A stretch of 64,000 nucleotides of DNA from assembly GCA_025617745.1 (NCBI GenBank), contig CM046859.1, forward strand, positions 25,358,006-25,422,005. Reading direction: 5' to 3'. Within the stretch, counting starts at the first letter, position 1. Each line of letters starts with the position of its first letter. Made by a program: the position numbers and the translations under genes. The DNA comes from Heliocidaris erythrogramma. Lineage: Eukaryota; Echinodermata; Echinoidea; Camarodonta; Echinometridae. A model generated the notes under the pieces. The model worked only from the letters and a program-made list of their open reading frames with translations. It ran no database searches and was not told the DNA's origin. Positions 45,701 to 51,962 of this stretch are shown here, piece after piece.

Positions 45701-48021
45701 CTGTTTATATTGATCACCCATATGCCACCTGCAGCTATTAAAAGGGTAATCCGTTGCTATAATTTTTTTTTTGGGGGGGAGGGGGATGGATTTATTTGTC
45801 ACAAGTTTTGGTAGATATGAGGATCACATTTGGTTTGTTGTCTAAAGCCTTGTTACAACATGATTCAGTAAATTGCCTAAAGATAAACACCGATTGCAAT
45901 TATTGACCATTTTATTTGTAAATGAAGCGGTGCGGTTTAAAAAAGAAATATTAGATGCTGAACAAAGGACCCTATATATACTGGTATTTATCAGTGTGTT
46001 ACAAGATAGGGAATTGTAAATCGCCCTACAGTTATTGAATTTTTCCAGTGTTTTTGTTTTTTAAAGACAAATGACCATATCATGAGTGAACTAGACTACT
46101 TGATTCCTTTCTTCAGTCTTCTTAAGTTGAGCCTGTGCTGGTGGGCAGCAGTGATGGCCAACTACACTTATCATATAAGGCCACTTTTTCTGTTCCCTTA
46201 TCATTATTTCTCAGTCAACCCTACCGCGACAGCACTTGATGTGTAAGGACTACATGTCTTTGATGATCAATGTCTTGTTTTCTTGAAGCAGCCTTTATTT
46301 CTTTTCAAGAAATATGATCGTGATTTCATACCCTACATCTTGGCCTTTTCTGTTCAAATTTCGAATTTCAAACTGTCAGTCGAGATTTAAACTTAATTCT
46401 AGTGAAAGCTATATTTTTCCAGCTGAGCAAGAAAATTATGCTTCCTATTCTCTTTCCACAGTGCCGATGAGCTTGTGCTGACGGAAATGATATTTAATGG
46501 TCTTTTTAACCCTCTGACTGCCGAGGAATGTGTGACCCTTATAAGCTGCTTTGTGTTTGAAGAGAAGAGCAAAGAGACGCCCAAACTCACCAGCCAAGTA
46601 GCAACAGCTCTTAGGCAGCTCCAGGTAGGGAAGGATTCAAGATTTGGTGAATAGCCTGGTAGTGTATGGATTCTCATTGATTATATTTATTGTTGTGTAG
46701 ATGTGTAGGATATGAACATTCTTCAAATGTATTTTCACCTGTTGAATACTTAAGGGGCTGCTCACATTTGTCAAATAACGATAACGAGACTTTTCATTTA
46801 TGCTACACCCCAGAGCTTCCATATTATTACCAGTCACAAGCATACTTGGACATACACACCATATAGTAGGGTTTTCCTTTAATTGAAAATCTTGTTATCG
46901 TTATCGGACAAGTCTGGCCTGTAGCCTGACATAACTTGGGCTGGGGTCTGTGGAAGTCGAAAAAGCCATGTAATACCAATATTAAACTCTAAACAAGTTA
47001 ACATTATTTAAAACTGTAGATGTTGCGCTTAAAATTCTAGAATATCTTTGGTTATAAAATGATAGGGTTTTCTTTTCTTTTGGATGCTCGTGAATAAAAT
47101 TTTCAATCTGAAAAAGCAACACCATGATGTAATGAAAATTCTTTGATCAGAATACACATCCCGCTACAGAAACCTGAAGAAAACATCAGAAGTATTTAAA
47201 GCAAAAGTAGTCAAATAAATTTATGGCACCAGTTTTCTTAAGTCTCTGCTGTTAAAACTCTTTCTAACCATATTCACCCCAATATATTGCATGATGGTTC
47301 TCACTTTTGATATTTTACATCTTCAAAGTTTTGTTTTGTTGAAAACTCCATAGGACAACATCAATCATTTCTTTTTTTATGCAGGACACTGCTAGGAGGA
47401 TAGCCAAGGTGAGCATGGAGGCCAAACTGGACATCGACGAGGAGGACTACGTCATGTCCTTCAAGTCCACCCTAATGGAGGTCGTCTACGCCTGGGCCTC
47501 AGGGGCGTCTTTCTCTCAGATCTGTAAGATGACGGACACCTTTGAGGGCAGCATCATACGCTGCATGCGACGTCTTGAGGAGCTCATGAAGGAGATGTGT
47601 CATGCGGCCAAGGCCATCGGCAACACAGAGCTGGAGAACAAGTTTGCAGAAGGTGGGTGCAAGGGCAGATCTCTGTTTTTGTAATTGGCTCAACTTTGAA
47701 AAATTTCTTACAACAAAAAAAAGGGTTAGCACATATTTAGGTGATAATTTACACAAAAGAACAACCAAAAAAGGGCTAGAGGTAATTGACAGTATTTACC
47801 ACAGACATTGAGGTAGTGATGCTGTTCGATATTCATGGAAATGTTTTTTTTCTTTATTCATGGAAATAATGTTCGTGAATTTTCTGAATAGTTGATTCGC
47901 AAATGTTTCTGATTTTATATTAGTGCTATTGTATCCTAAAAAATATGACTATGTCCATTTTCCTCCAGGAATCGTCAAGATCAAGAGAGACATCGTCTTT
48001 GCTGCAAGTCTCTACTTATAA
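8572..48021 (+). CDS. MTREX: MTR4 exosome RNA helicase, complete gene, 22 coding exons
   Basis: MTR4 is the DExH-box ATPase that unwinds and feeds RNA to the nuclear exosome, as part of TRAMP- and NEXT-type complexes. Twenty-two exons with GT/AG borders and matching phases sum to 3075 nt (1024 residues plus stop); the human protein is 1042. Motifs: Q-motif region [10 protein letters not shown] (116-125), Walker A AHTSAGKT (142-149), [10 protein letters not shown] (170-179), DEIH (233-236), SAT (264-266), [10 protein letters not shown] (500-509), a KOW/arch insertion (~640-720), and the C-terminal DSHCT helical domain (~860-1024) ending AASLYL. The N-terminus [13 protein letters not shown] is nearly identical to vertebrate MTR4, which fixes the start; the ATG context has A at -3 and G at +4. 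All helicase motifs are intact. A possible poly(A) signal lies at 48761. Confidence 0.97.
8815..9611 (+). repeat. Left arm of ~800-bp inverted repeat (module A)
   Basis: Nearly identical in reverse complement to about 11223-12018. Both arms end with the segment reading AAGCAATGGTCATATTGACC in one orientation. The centre of the arm (9138-9274) is itself a ~135-bp palindrome around GTAGTAATTATTAC. The arm carries an exon-like open frame on the minus strand (8967-9166). Confidence 0.9.
9635..9786 (+). repeat. Module E, copy 1
   Basis: An ~150-bp module opening with TAGTCATATTGACCACTACG and closing with AAAAATCTCACTCCTACC. Other copies are at 11056-11205 (minus), 12022-12174 and 12177-12329 (plus). 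Confidence 0.85.
9787..9980 (+). repeat. Fragment of module A end joined to module C
   Basis: The first ~110 bp repeat the inner end of module A in the minus-arm orientation. The next ~75 bp are module C, containing GAGGTGTATGACTGCCTACA and GTAGCTATGAGTG. The join is abrupt, as at other module borders. Confidence 0.8.
10500..11210 (-). mobile_element. Non-autonomous repeat element C-D-E, reverse copy
   Basis: A ~710-bp unit made of modules C, D and E. The same unit lies on the plus strand at 12177-12888. Its ends share an imperfect terminal inverted repeat around ATATNGACCACT. Module D is CpG-rich and has an open frame of about 110 codons ([20 protein letters not shown] and onward) kept open in all three good copies. 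No transposase is visible. Confidence 0.7.
11223..12018 (-). repeat. Right arm of ~800-bp inverted repeat (module A)
   Basis: Reverse complement of 8815-9611 with few substitutions. The internal palindrome falls at about 11560-11697. Together the arms enclose about 1.6 kb and could fold into a very long hairpin in the MTR4 pre-mRNA. Confidence 0.9.
11666..11865 (+). pseudogene. Exon-like open frame inside module A
   Basis: An open stretch of 66 codons reads through [19 protein letters not shown] and GHKTTW and stops at a canonical donor (ACCTG|GTAAG). The same frame is open in the opposite arm (minus strand, 9166-8967) with synonymous and replacement differences. I do not recognise the family. 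It may be a host exon carried by the repeat or a remnant of a transposon gene. Confidence 0.5.
12022..12174 (+). repeat. Module E, extra copy before the full element
   Basis: A module E copy placed directly upstream of the full E-D-C element, ending at the same CTCACTCCTACC border and followed at once by the next copy. Confidence 0.85.
12177..12888 (+). mobile_element. Non-autonomous repeat element E-D-C, forward copy
   Basis: Plus-strand counterpart of 10500-11210. It begins in the palindromic TGGTCATATTGACCA and ends GTAGCTATGAGTG. Module D begins after a polypyrimidine-poor TTTTCAG, carries the ~110-codon open frame (about 12353-12682), and is followed by CATCG|GTGAG. It therefore resembles an internal exon. 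Confidence 0.75.
12889..13459 (+). repeat. Tandem D-C copy lacking module E
   Basis: A near-identical ~570-bp repeat of 12318-12888, joined at ACTCCTACC. It shares even the TTAGACTAAAATC segment with single-base differences, so the duplication is recent. Confidence 0.85.
15328..15565 (-). CDS. Possible terminal exon encoding an Arg/Glu coiled coil
   Basis: On the minus strand, TTTATTTCAG (acceptor-like) is followed by an open frame of about 78 codons rich in ERERL and EKERL heptads. It ends KKKEQK then TGA. AATAAA overlaps the stop region directly (TGAATAAA). Such tails occur in Myb/SANT-like or MADF DNA-binding proteins and their transposon relatives. No upstream exon is identified, so it could be a nested gene's last exon or a transposon remnant. 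Confidence 0.4.
17160..17177. other. Perfect 18-bp palindrome with flanking palindromes
   Basis: GTCTCTGATATCAGAGAC is self-complementary. It lies between two copies of TCTCCCAAATGGGAGA (about 17108 and 17183), each with 7-bp complementary arms. Confidence 0.85.
17222..18140 (-). repeat. Old diverged copy of the C-D-E element
   Basis: It has the order C (17222-17262), the outer part of D (17268-17410) and E (about 18020-18115), with many substitutions and unrelated central sequence. It shows the family has a history at this locus. A GC hairpin CCCGCAC-GTGCGGG sits near 17828. Confidence 0.55.
18605..18715 (+). CDS. MTREX: MTR4 exon 2
   Basis: Encodes the poorly conserved, charged N-terminal linker (residues 35-72) with [12 protein letters not shown] near the end. 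Acceptor is CACAG|TTCTG and donor CTCAA|GTAAG. Phase is 2 at both ends, matching exons 1 and 3. Confidence 0.88.
19498..19595 (+). pseudogene. Decayed duplicate of MTR4 exon 3
   Basis: This copies the first ~95 bp of exon 3 together with the preceding ~20 intron bases, including the CAG acceptor. It reads in the same frame ([18 protein letters not shown]). The last third of the exon is missing, there is no donor at the equivalent place, and the frame runs into TAA 19 codons after EGYTHEL. Splicing it in would truncate the protein, so it is most likely a dead tandem duplicate. Confidence 0.85.
19702..19831 (+). CDS. MTREX: MTR4 exon 3
   Basis: Encodes residues 72-115, including [14 protein letters not shown], the conserved strand-rich segment before the helicase core. 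Acceptor is CTGCAG|T; donor is AAAG|GTATG in phase 0. A decayed duplicate lies 200 bp upstream. Confidence 0.94.
20384..20821 (-). pseudogene. Tyrosine-recombinase (Crypton/DUF3504-like) C-terminal fragment
   Basis: On the minus strand a ~145-codon frame includes [18 protein letters not shown], which carries the H-x-x-R and nucleophile Tyr pattern of tyrosine recombinases. The SGHRS...Y form is typical of Crypton-derived and DUF3504 proteins. The first catalytic Arg region is absent, and the frame is closed just upstream by TAA. It is a truncated remnant in MTR4 intron 3, oriented against the gene. The Ser/Asp-rich tail ([16 protein letters not shown]) looks disordered. Confidence 0.65.
21611..21890 (+). 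repeat. 42-bp minisatellite, seven units
   Basis: Units begin at 21611, 21653, 21695, 21737, 21779, 21821 and 21863, each starting GGGGCTG or GTGGCTG. Since 42 is divisible by three, frames stay open; one reads 14-residue Gly/Ala/Pro-rich repeats. No start or homology supports a protein. Confidence 0.9.
22030..22115 (+). repeat. SINE-like tail with GCGC blocks
   Basis: A CATA microsatellite is followed by TTATATTGCGCCTTA and AAGGCGCTTTACAATAAG. This GCGC-paired layout is common in tails of marine-invertebrate SINEs. No tRNA-like head is attached. Confidence 0.4.
22239..22351 (+). CDS. MTREX: MTR4 exon 4 (Walker A)
   Basis: Encodes residues 116-153: the Q-motif-like [10 protein letters not shown] and the ATP-binding loop AHTSAGKT with its invariant Lys. 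Acceptor is TTTCAG|GAT; donor is GCAGA|GTAAG in phase 2. Confidence 0.96.
23581..23755 (+). CDS. MTREX: MTR4 exon 5 (motifs Ia/Ib)
   Basis: Encodes residues 153-211 with [10 protein letters not shown] (motif Ia), [10 protein letters not shown] and the MTTE segment. Donor is CAGAG|GTAAG. The following 6.3-kb intron is filled by three tandem repeat units. Confidence 0.96.
24505..24582 (-). ncRNA. tRNA-like pol III promoter unit, copy 1
   Basis: The minus strand has an A-box-like TGGTCTATCGGTAAAGC (24552-24568) and an exact B-box GGTTCGATCCC (24515-24525). A TGAC-loop-GTCA anticodon-like arm lies between them. The acceptor stem does not pair, so it is a tRNA-derived SINE-type promoter, not a functional tRNA gene. 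Confidence 0.6.
25987..26064 (-). ncRNA. tRNA-like pol III promoter unit, copy 2
   Basis: Same structure as in the first repeat unit, with the B-box complement at 25997-26007. A and B boxes are unchanged. Confidence 0.6.
27788..27865 (-). ncRNA. tRNA-like pol III promoter unit, copy 3
   Basis: Same structure, with the B-box complement at 27798-27808. On the minus strand a long T run follows the segment, which could end pol III transcription. Confidence 0.6.
29092..29121. other. Perfect 13-bp hairpin closing the tandem array
   Basis: AGGTGGTCTGTCG and CGACAGACCACCT are separated by ACTA. The left half repeats the opening sequence of each tandem unit. Confidence 0.95.
29128..29400 (-). mobile_element. 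tRNA-derived SINE
   Basis: Minus strand: a tRNA-like head (about 29398-29325) has the A-box-like TGGTATAGTGATTCA and B-box GGTTCGAATCT. A body with TGCCACTCTCCACCCAGG follows, then a tail with GCGCTATACAAGAACGG. Overall length near 270 bp fits a SINE. The family is not named from sequence alone. Confidence 0.65.
29677..29840. mobile_element. Inverted-repeat element, GGTGTTTCATAAAGC family
   Basis: The 164-bp element has ends GGTGTTTCATAAAGCTGTTC and its complement, and a sub-terminal ACGCATGACTTTACGAACGA hairpin. Relatives lie at 42135-42447 and partly at 43441-43704. No coding sequence. Confidence 0.8.
30046..30136 (+). CDS. MTREX: MTR4 exon 6 (DEIH box)
   Basis: Encodes residues 212-242, including [12 protein letters not shown], the Walker B/DEIH motif that hydrolyses ATP. 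Acceptor is TTTCAG|ATT; donor is AAGA|GTGAG in phase 1. Confidence 0.96.
30296..30395. mobile_element. Inverted-repeat element, AAACCTG...AGACC family, copy 1
   Basis: The copy starts with an AAACCTGTGCAAAAAGAC block and ends with the complement GGTGGTCTTTGTCTACAGG. Further family members are at 35112-35496, 38828-38945 and 44158-44345, all in MTR4 introns. Confidence 0.6.
30400..31062. mobile_element. Foldback element with ~200-bp diverged inverted arms
   Basis: 30412-30615 is matched in reverse complement by about 30835-31050; shared blocks include TCTTGACAACTCTCAAGC-like and AACAGGTCTATTGT. It lies in intron 6 and has no convincing coding frame. Confidence 0.7.
31295..31419 (+). CDS. MTREX: MTR4 exon 7 (motif III, SAT)
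   Basis: Encodes residues 242-283 with [14 protein letters not shown] and [15 protein letters not shown]. The SAT motif couples ATP hydrolysis to unwinding. Donor is AGCAG|GTAAG. Two partial degenerate copies follow in tandem. Confidence 0.96.
31494..31600 (+). pseudogene. Decayed duplicate of MTR4 exon 7 (copy 2)
   Basis: Matches exon 7 closely and keeps the CACAAGCAG|GTAAG donor. It has lost about 8 bases after TATGGGAAGA, so the helicase frame is broken, and the region before it is a C run with no AG acceptor. The copy lies 181 bp downstream of the true exon. Confidence 0.88.
31674..31750 (+). pseudogene. Truncated duplicate of MTR4 exon 7 (copy 3)
   Basis: Shares the 8-base loss of copy 2 and stops matching after CAGCTACCAG. 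It must derive from copy 2, by a second tandem duplication that includes the ~70-bp intronic spacer with its C run. Confidence 0.85.
32202..33042. mobile_element. 841-bp element with perfect 25-bp terminal inverted repeats
   Basis: The left end (32202-32226) starts GGAGCTGTAAATAGAAGG; the right end (33018-33042) is its exact complement. The interior shows no transposase. Located in MTR4 intron 7. Confidence 0.75.
33441..33539 (+). CDS. MTREX: MTR4 exon 8
   Basis: Encodes residues 284-316, [19 protein letters not shown], the end of RecA-like domain 1. Acceptor is TTACAG|CCT; donor is GAGAAG|GTAAG. Confidence 0.95.
33772..34376. mobile_element. 605-bp long-TIR element flanked by TTAA
   Basis: Arms of over 200 bp pair between 33772-33990 and 34165-34376, starting AGGGGTACTCCGGCCTGAAA. 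TTAA flanks both sides (33768-33771 and 34377-34380). A TTAA target is typical of piggyBac- and Kolobok-type transposases, which would have to act in trans. Located in intron 8. Confidence 0.85.
34614..34716 (+). CDS. MTREX: MTR4 exon 9
   Basis: Encodes residues 317-351, [17 protein letters not shown] followed by a Lys/Arg/Gly-rich linker between the two RecA-like domains. Donor is CAAAAG|GTATG in phase 1. Confidence 0.93.
35112..35496. mobile_element. Inverted-repeat element, AAACCTG...AGACC family, copy 2
   Basis: Ends are ACAGTGAAACCTG and CAGGTTTCACTGT, perfect 13-bp inverted repeats. About 385 bp long, in intron 9, with no coding frame. Confidence 0.75.
35526..35737 (+). CDS. MTREX: MTR4 exon 10 (motif IV region)
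   Basis: Encodes residues 351-421, including [16 protein letters not shown] at the start of RecA-like domain 2 and [11 protein letters not shown] at its end. Acceptor is ACCAG|GACCC; donor is CTCAG|GTAAA. Confidence 0.96.
36188..37103. mobile_element. Inverted-repeat element carrying a 151-bp minisatellite
   Basis: Perfect 13-bp ends TTATGCCTCCGCC (36188-36200) and GGCGGAGGCATAA (37091-37103). Inside, a 151-bp unit beginning TGACCTCTATGACC repeats from 36435, 36586, 36737 and 36888. A GGAC/GGACGGAC tract follows near 37025. Located in intron 10. Confidence 0.85.
37283..37495 (+). CDS. MTREX: MTR4 exon 11 (motif V)
   Basis: Encodes residues 422-492: [29 protein letters not shown] (motif V) and KFDGKDFRW. 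Donor is GATGG|GTAAG. Confidence 0.97.
37905..38335. repeat. Degenerate TGATTGGTGA-type low-complexity tract
   Basis: About 430 bp of intron 11 consist of loosely repeated words such as TGATTGGTGA, TGGTGACTGG and GTGATTTGTGA without a fixed period. It looks like an old, drifted short-period repeat. Confidence 0.6.
38510..38635 (+). CDS. MTREX: MTR4 exon 12 (motif VI)
   Basis: Encodes residues 493-534, with [10 protein letters not shown] carrying the arginine finger residues. Acceptor is ATGCAG|ATT; donor is TCCAG|GTAAA. Confidence 0.97.
38828..38945. mobile_element. Inverted-repeat element, AAACCTG...AGACC family, copy 3
   Basis: Starts CATGAAACCTGTTTATAAAGA and ends near GCAGGTTGGACTGTA. 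A degenerate member in intron 12. Confidence 0.55.
39533..39683 (+). CDS. MTREX: MTR4 exon 13 (winged helix)
   Basis: Encodes residues 535-585, [20 protein letters not shown] and following, typical of the winged-helix segment after the helicase core. Donor is GAGA|GTAAG in phase 1. Confidence 0.95.
40171..40343 (+). CDS. MTREX: MTR4 exon 14 (arch stalk)
   Basis: Encodes residues 585-642, a Lys/Glu-rich helical stretch leading into [16 protein letters not shown], the approach to the arch and KOW domain. Donor is CAAG|GTGAG. Confidence 0.95.
40350..40436 (+). repeat. TTTGA-type microsatellite
   Basis: A run of GAGTTT and GATTT words just after exon 14. Confidence 0.8.
40922..41122 (+). CDS. 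MTREX: MTR4 exon 15 (KOW domain)
   Basis: Encodes residues 643-709. [13 protein letters not shown] is the KOW fold of the arch, which recruits RNA and adaptor proteins carrying arch-interacting motifs. Acceptor is GGTAG|GTG, weak in pyrimidines; donor is GACG|GTAAG. Confidence 0.94.
41991..42127. mobile_element. Inverted-repeat element, AACTTGTTATCAATAAC family, copy 1
   Basis: Ends TTCATAAAACTTGTTATC and the complement, closing with ACAGGGCCC. The interior contains TTTGCTCTCAGCCAATCA. The same ends and interior recur at 51868-51962 (partial) and 63191-63340. Confidence 0.75.
42135..42447. mobile_element. Inverted-repeat element, GGTGTTTCATAAAGC family, copy 2
   Basis: Starts GGTGTTTCATAAAGCTGTTC and ends with GAACAGCTTTATGAAACACC. 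The interior contains ATGCCCAAAGTTTTTCC. Adjacent to the previous element; two families are inserted side by side in intron 15. Confidence 0.78.
42724..42749 (+). repeat. T26 homopolymer
   Basis: A run of 26 T in intron 15. It may be the tail of a retroposon, but nothing upstream identifies one. Confidence 0.9.
43083..43193 (+). CDS. MTREX: MTR4 exon 16
   Basis: Encodes residues 710-746, [20 protein letters not shown], part of the arch. Acceptor is GTCAG|GTT; donor is TTCAG|GTAGG. Confidence 0.95.
43441..43704. mobile_element. Partial GGTGTTTCATAAAGC-family element
   Basis: Shares ATGCCCAAAGTTTTTCCCTG and the right end (CAGCTTTATGAAACGCCCCC) with 42135-42447 but lacks the left end. Located in intron 16. 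Confidence 0.7.
44010..44102 (+). CDS. MTREX: MTR4 exon 17
   Basis: Encodes residues 747-777, [20 protein letters not shown], in the arch domain. Acceptor is TTGCAG|GAG; donor is AGAG|GTAAG. Confidence 0.95.
44158..44345. mobile_element. Inverted-repeat element, AAACCTG...AGACC family, copy 4
   Basis: Begins AATGAAACCTGTTTATAAAC and contains GGCAGGTGGTCATTATGTAC. Degenerate, in intron 17. Confidence 0.5.
44606..44701 (+). CDS. MTREX: MTR4 exon 18
   Basis: Encodes residues 778-809, [20 protein letters not shown], a helix returning from the arch. Donor is CACAG|GTAAG. Confidence 0.95.
45496..45659 (+). CDS. MTREX: MTR4 exon 19
   Basis: Encodes residues 810-864, [20 protein letters not shown] and KGRVACEI, linking the arch to the helical C-terminal domain. 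Donor is AGCAG|GTGAG in phase 2. Confidence 0.96.
46462..46624 (+). CDS. MTREX: MTR4 exon 20 (DSHCT start)
   Basis: Encodes residues 864-918, [20 protein letters not shown] and CFVFEEKS, the first part of the DSHCT domain. Donor is TCCAG|GTAGG. Confidence 0.95.
47385..47652 (+). CDS. MTREX: MTR4 exon 21 (DSHCT)
   Basis: Encodes residues 919-1008, including [20 protein letters not shown] and [12 protein letters not shown], the core of the DSHCT domain. Acceptor is ATGCAG|GAC; donor is GAAG|GTGGG in phase 1. Confidence 0.97.
47969..48021 (+). CDS. MTREX: MTR4 exon 22 (terminal)
   Basis: Encodes the last 17 residues, [17 protein letters not shown], then TAA. The LYL terminus is strongly conserved in MTR4 proteins. 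Confidence 0.97.
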
Positions 48022-48760
48022 GCAAGATAGGGACATGGACAGAAAATGAAATTCTCACACAGAATTTTTTGTGTGGTAAGATGACAGCAAGCATAGAACA
48101 ATGAAAGTTAACCAAGTCTACCTGTCATCCTTCTAGACGGCGTGATAGTGTGCAGGACTGCATGGAAGATGCTGTCGTCAAGGAAGTTCTCTTTCAATGG
48201 TTGATGCCATCTGACTGCATTCTGATGTTATGGATACTTAGTCTACCAGTTTTTACTATGTGCAGATTGTTTAATATTTTTACTGATGTTAAAGGATGTA
48301 TATACAAACTAGATCATGTGATCATGTGATCAAGTGTATCAAGAAAGGAACACCAAGAGGGAAATATCTGAGCACCCGAAAATCTTCTTACACAGCAGGT
48401 TGTGACATTGTCACTAAAACTTTGTTTCAGCAGTTTATTTGTATATTTTTTGGTCTTAGATAGGATTCAATACAAGAAAACGGGGGGAAATTTTTGGATT
48501 AGAGGCTAGAGACATGAAATGAGTGAAAAAGTCAGAGATTTTTCGTAGTCTTAATGAGATAAGCCTAATTACTTAACTTGGATATATTTTTAATTTACAA
48601 TGCAGGGTTCGAGACTGCATTTTCAGAAGTGGATAGCTATAACTATGGATAACTATAAAGGGAAATTTCAAAGTTCATTTACAGGACACTTACCAAACCT
48701 ACATGTAACAAGTGTTGCAAGTATGTACCGTTGGTAATAGTGATATTATCTACTCTATAA

Positions 48761-48766
48761 AATAAA
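48761..48766 (+). promoter_or_regulatory. Candidate MTR4 poly(A) signal
   Basis: AATAAA lies 740 bases after the MTR4 stop codon on the coding strand. A 3' UTR of about 0.75 kb is reasonable. Transcript data would be needed to choose between this and weaker alternatives. Confidence 0.45.
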
Positions 48767-51700
48767 GCTTATCCTTCCTTGTTTTTACTGCAAACCAAGG
48801 TAGAGACACACATTAAGCTACCCTTGTAGAGAAAGAAAGAAGAATGGGGTATATTAATAGAGGAAGCCACTTAAAGAATTGATTTAGGAGTTAAATTTAA
48901 GATTGAAGGGTTAGAATGAGTTTTAAACTTATCAAGTACATTTTAAAGATTTTTTAATCTGCTCTAAATGCTTGGGAGGAAAGAATTTTCTTCATCTAGT
49001 GTACATTTCGTCACTGATTTCGCGAACTGACTTATGCACATAGGTTAAGTACAGGAGATACGTTGGTTTGCGAAACCAGTGATGATTTATAGGGGCCATT
49101 CGCACTTGTAAATATCGCAATGAATATACTCGCGATATTTCACCTCCTGTTTCACACTGACTTCCAATCCAAACTCTGCGTTGGTAGGGTTTGTAATGCG
49201 TTTAAGCACATTTTGTTCCCAGCTTGCTGTGCGATCTGATACCACGCGAACCAGCAAGGTCGATTGTACATGTACGTACAGATCAAAGTTTCGACAGAAG
49301 TCACGCGTAAAGTCTGAATTCACATTTTACATTTACTAATTTATTTGTCAATGTTTCCTCGCAAGTTTTTGTGCAGTTTCTCTGTCAGCATAAGGAAAGA
49401 ATGGCCCTTATGTTAACGATCATAGAATATTTCATGAACTATTGTAAGACCTGTATGTCCACTGTAAAACCACCCTGACACTTGAACAAATTTTGGTCCC
49501 GCACTGCCCCTGCCGCCCGGTCAACAATACAATTTGCGCTACATCGTCGATGCCAAAGTTAAGCACTGTCTATGCACTGCGACACACTGGCACATTTGTC
49601 ACGAAATAGTTGCATGAAGGTTACACATACTTCATAAAGTATTCATGAGAATGGCCCGAAAATTGTGTTGAGACAAATTTTTTTTTGAAAATTTCAAAAT
49701 TCTGGCTAGCACTTTTTCATCTATCACGCACTCCCATAAGCAAGTAACGACTACATCCCTCATTGTCCCACATTGGCCATGGTGTAAACCGTTTTGTGTG
49801 CAAGTGCCAGGGTGACTTTGTTTTGCTTGCTTTCAAATTTCTGTTTATGTGAAGGAAAGAAATGTTGGAAATCCTGTAACCTCTATCCCTTCCTCGCTCT
49901 TCCTCTTTCTCCCTCTTTCTCTCCTCCTTTCTCTCTTTCCTCCTTCTTTGTGTTCTCTTATATACCACCTCTGAACCAGATTAATATAACCTTTGTCTTA
50001 ATACCTCCCTCTCTTCCTCCCTCTCTCTTGGCCCAAATTTGCTACATGGGATAATCAAGAATTTTAAAGCTGAAATTTGTATTTTCATCCCCATCTGCCT
50101 AACATGTTTTGCGCTATGGCTTACATTCCTCAAGCATGGTGTCAAAAGAAATGGACAATGTTTTCAATTTTCAAAGAACCATATTTGTTGATTTTGAAAA
50201 ATTTTGAAAGATAAGCAATCAGTTTGTAATTTTAATTCATGTTTGAACAACAATAAGTTAAATGGCTTCTTGACGTTTGCTTTAACCTTGTGGATCATGG
50301 ATATACATTTTTTGTTTGCAAAAAGCGGATTTTCACTTTGACCAACCAAAATTATACAATTTGAGATTATCAATAACTGATTCAGAACATAGCAACACTC
50401 ATTGTGTATCACACCTGTCATTTCAAACAATGCTTTTGCTACCCAGTTTTCATAATGTTGCCTGAATAAGATGTTTGCGAATGGCAATGTTTTGCACAAA
50501 AAAATTGACTTAATTACCATAGTCAAAAAAGTGAAAAATCATATTTCTGCCAACCAAATTTTCTGGATCTAGAAATTTGGAATTATTGCTTCATTACCAT
50601 TTTGGTGTGATAATTTGATGCAGCCATTACAGGAATATGGACACTTGAAAATTGAAAAAGTTTCAATTTTTAGTCAATAACCCTGAAAATGCACTAGCCA
50701 TAGCCATAGCCACAGCGCAAAAACTGGTGGGCAGATTAACAATTCTATTTAAAAAGCCTCAATATACCAAATTTAGGCCAATTTGAAGTTTATAGGGCCC
50801 TCTCTCTATGTGCAGTCCCCTTAACAATAGGACAGATTAATAAGATCCTTTGACAATAATTCAGATAAATTAGTTTATTATGAGTTTCTTTATCAAAGCT
50901 AGTTAAGTATGTAGAATACATAAATAGAATATCAAAAGGATATGAATACAGGTACTGTATAATAATGAATGAAATCATAAGAGCAGTATATTTAGTATAA
51001 GTATCCTCCAGTCAAAATGAATTTAGTATAAGTATGTTAGTCAACCCATTGGGGGTGATGGGTAGACTATATATGTATTTGGCCCCTTAAATTTACTTAG
51101 ACCTACCAAGTCACTGTCGGCACCAAATTTGGTCAGTACATTACAAAACATGCCCCTAAAATTGATTTTCTCCTGTAAAGCCAATGGACAGTTTTTCAAA
51201 AATGCAATATAAAAACTGACCATTTTCCATTCACCCCACCCCCCATACTCCGGATGTAAAGGAAAAGCATTTCTTACCTTTTGAGCATTGTAATTTTCTT
51301 TATCTGTGAAATTTGACACTAAATTGCACTTGAGGAAAATTATAATACTCCACATCTGGAGTATGGAAAGGGGGGGGGGGGGGTTGACATGAATGGAAAA
51401 CTTTTGTCAGTTTACATAACTTCTAGGGATATTAAGTAAATTTAAGGGACACAATTTTGTTTGATGCCTTAATAAAACTTTATTACAAAAATATCTAGAT
51501 ATTTTCATTAGTCATTTTGTGTCTTAAACCCACCCCATCCAAAGGTGGTAAGGTTACTTTCAGCTATAGTAAAAGGACCTTTGTCTTTTTTTATTTCCAG
51601 GGCTGTGTATGTACGTTTGATTTTCAAATTGGCCCTATTGAAAAGCCAAAAAATTCTAGCTTTTAGCCCCAATTGGCATGCATTCCACATAAATATTGAC

Positions 51701-51867
51701 CAAAAATTTAATTCAATTTTGAAACCCTCGTTTGAACTGCGTCAAATATGTCGATATTGACACTGAAGTGGTGTAACTTGCCATATCTCGACATTTGATG
51801 ATCTCTTAAGGGTCATGGAATCTGGGGGACTTTCCATCAAGTGTCTTGTCAGTGATTTTTACGGAGA

Positions 51868-51962
51868 AATTTGCTCTCAGCCAATCAGATGCAAGGATTT
51901 CAGTAGCTTTTAACGTTTATTGCAACTTGTCATTGATGACAAGATTTATGAAACCGGGTCCT
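51868..51962. mobile_element. Partial AACTTGTTATCAATAAC-family element, copy 2
   Basis: Contains TTTGCTCTCAGCCAATCAGA and ends in GATTTATGAAACCGGGTCC. The left terminal repeat is missing. Confidence 0.6.

Noticed and set aside
49717..50054. Arg/Glu/Lys-rich minus frame and its plus counterpart
   Set aside because: Produced by a CTTTCTCC-rich tract; no splice signals or homology.
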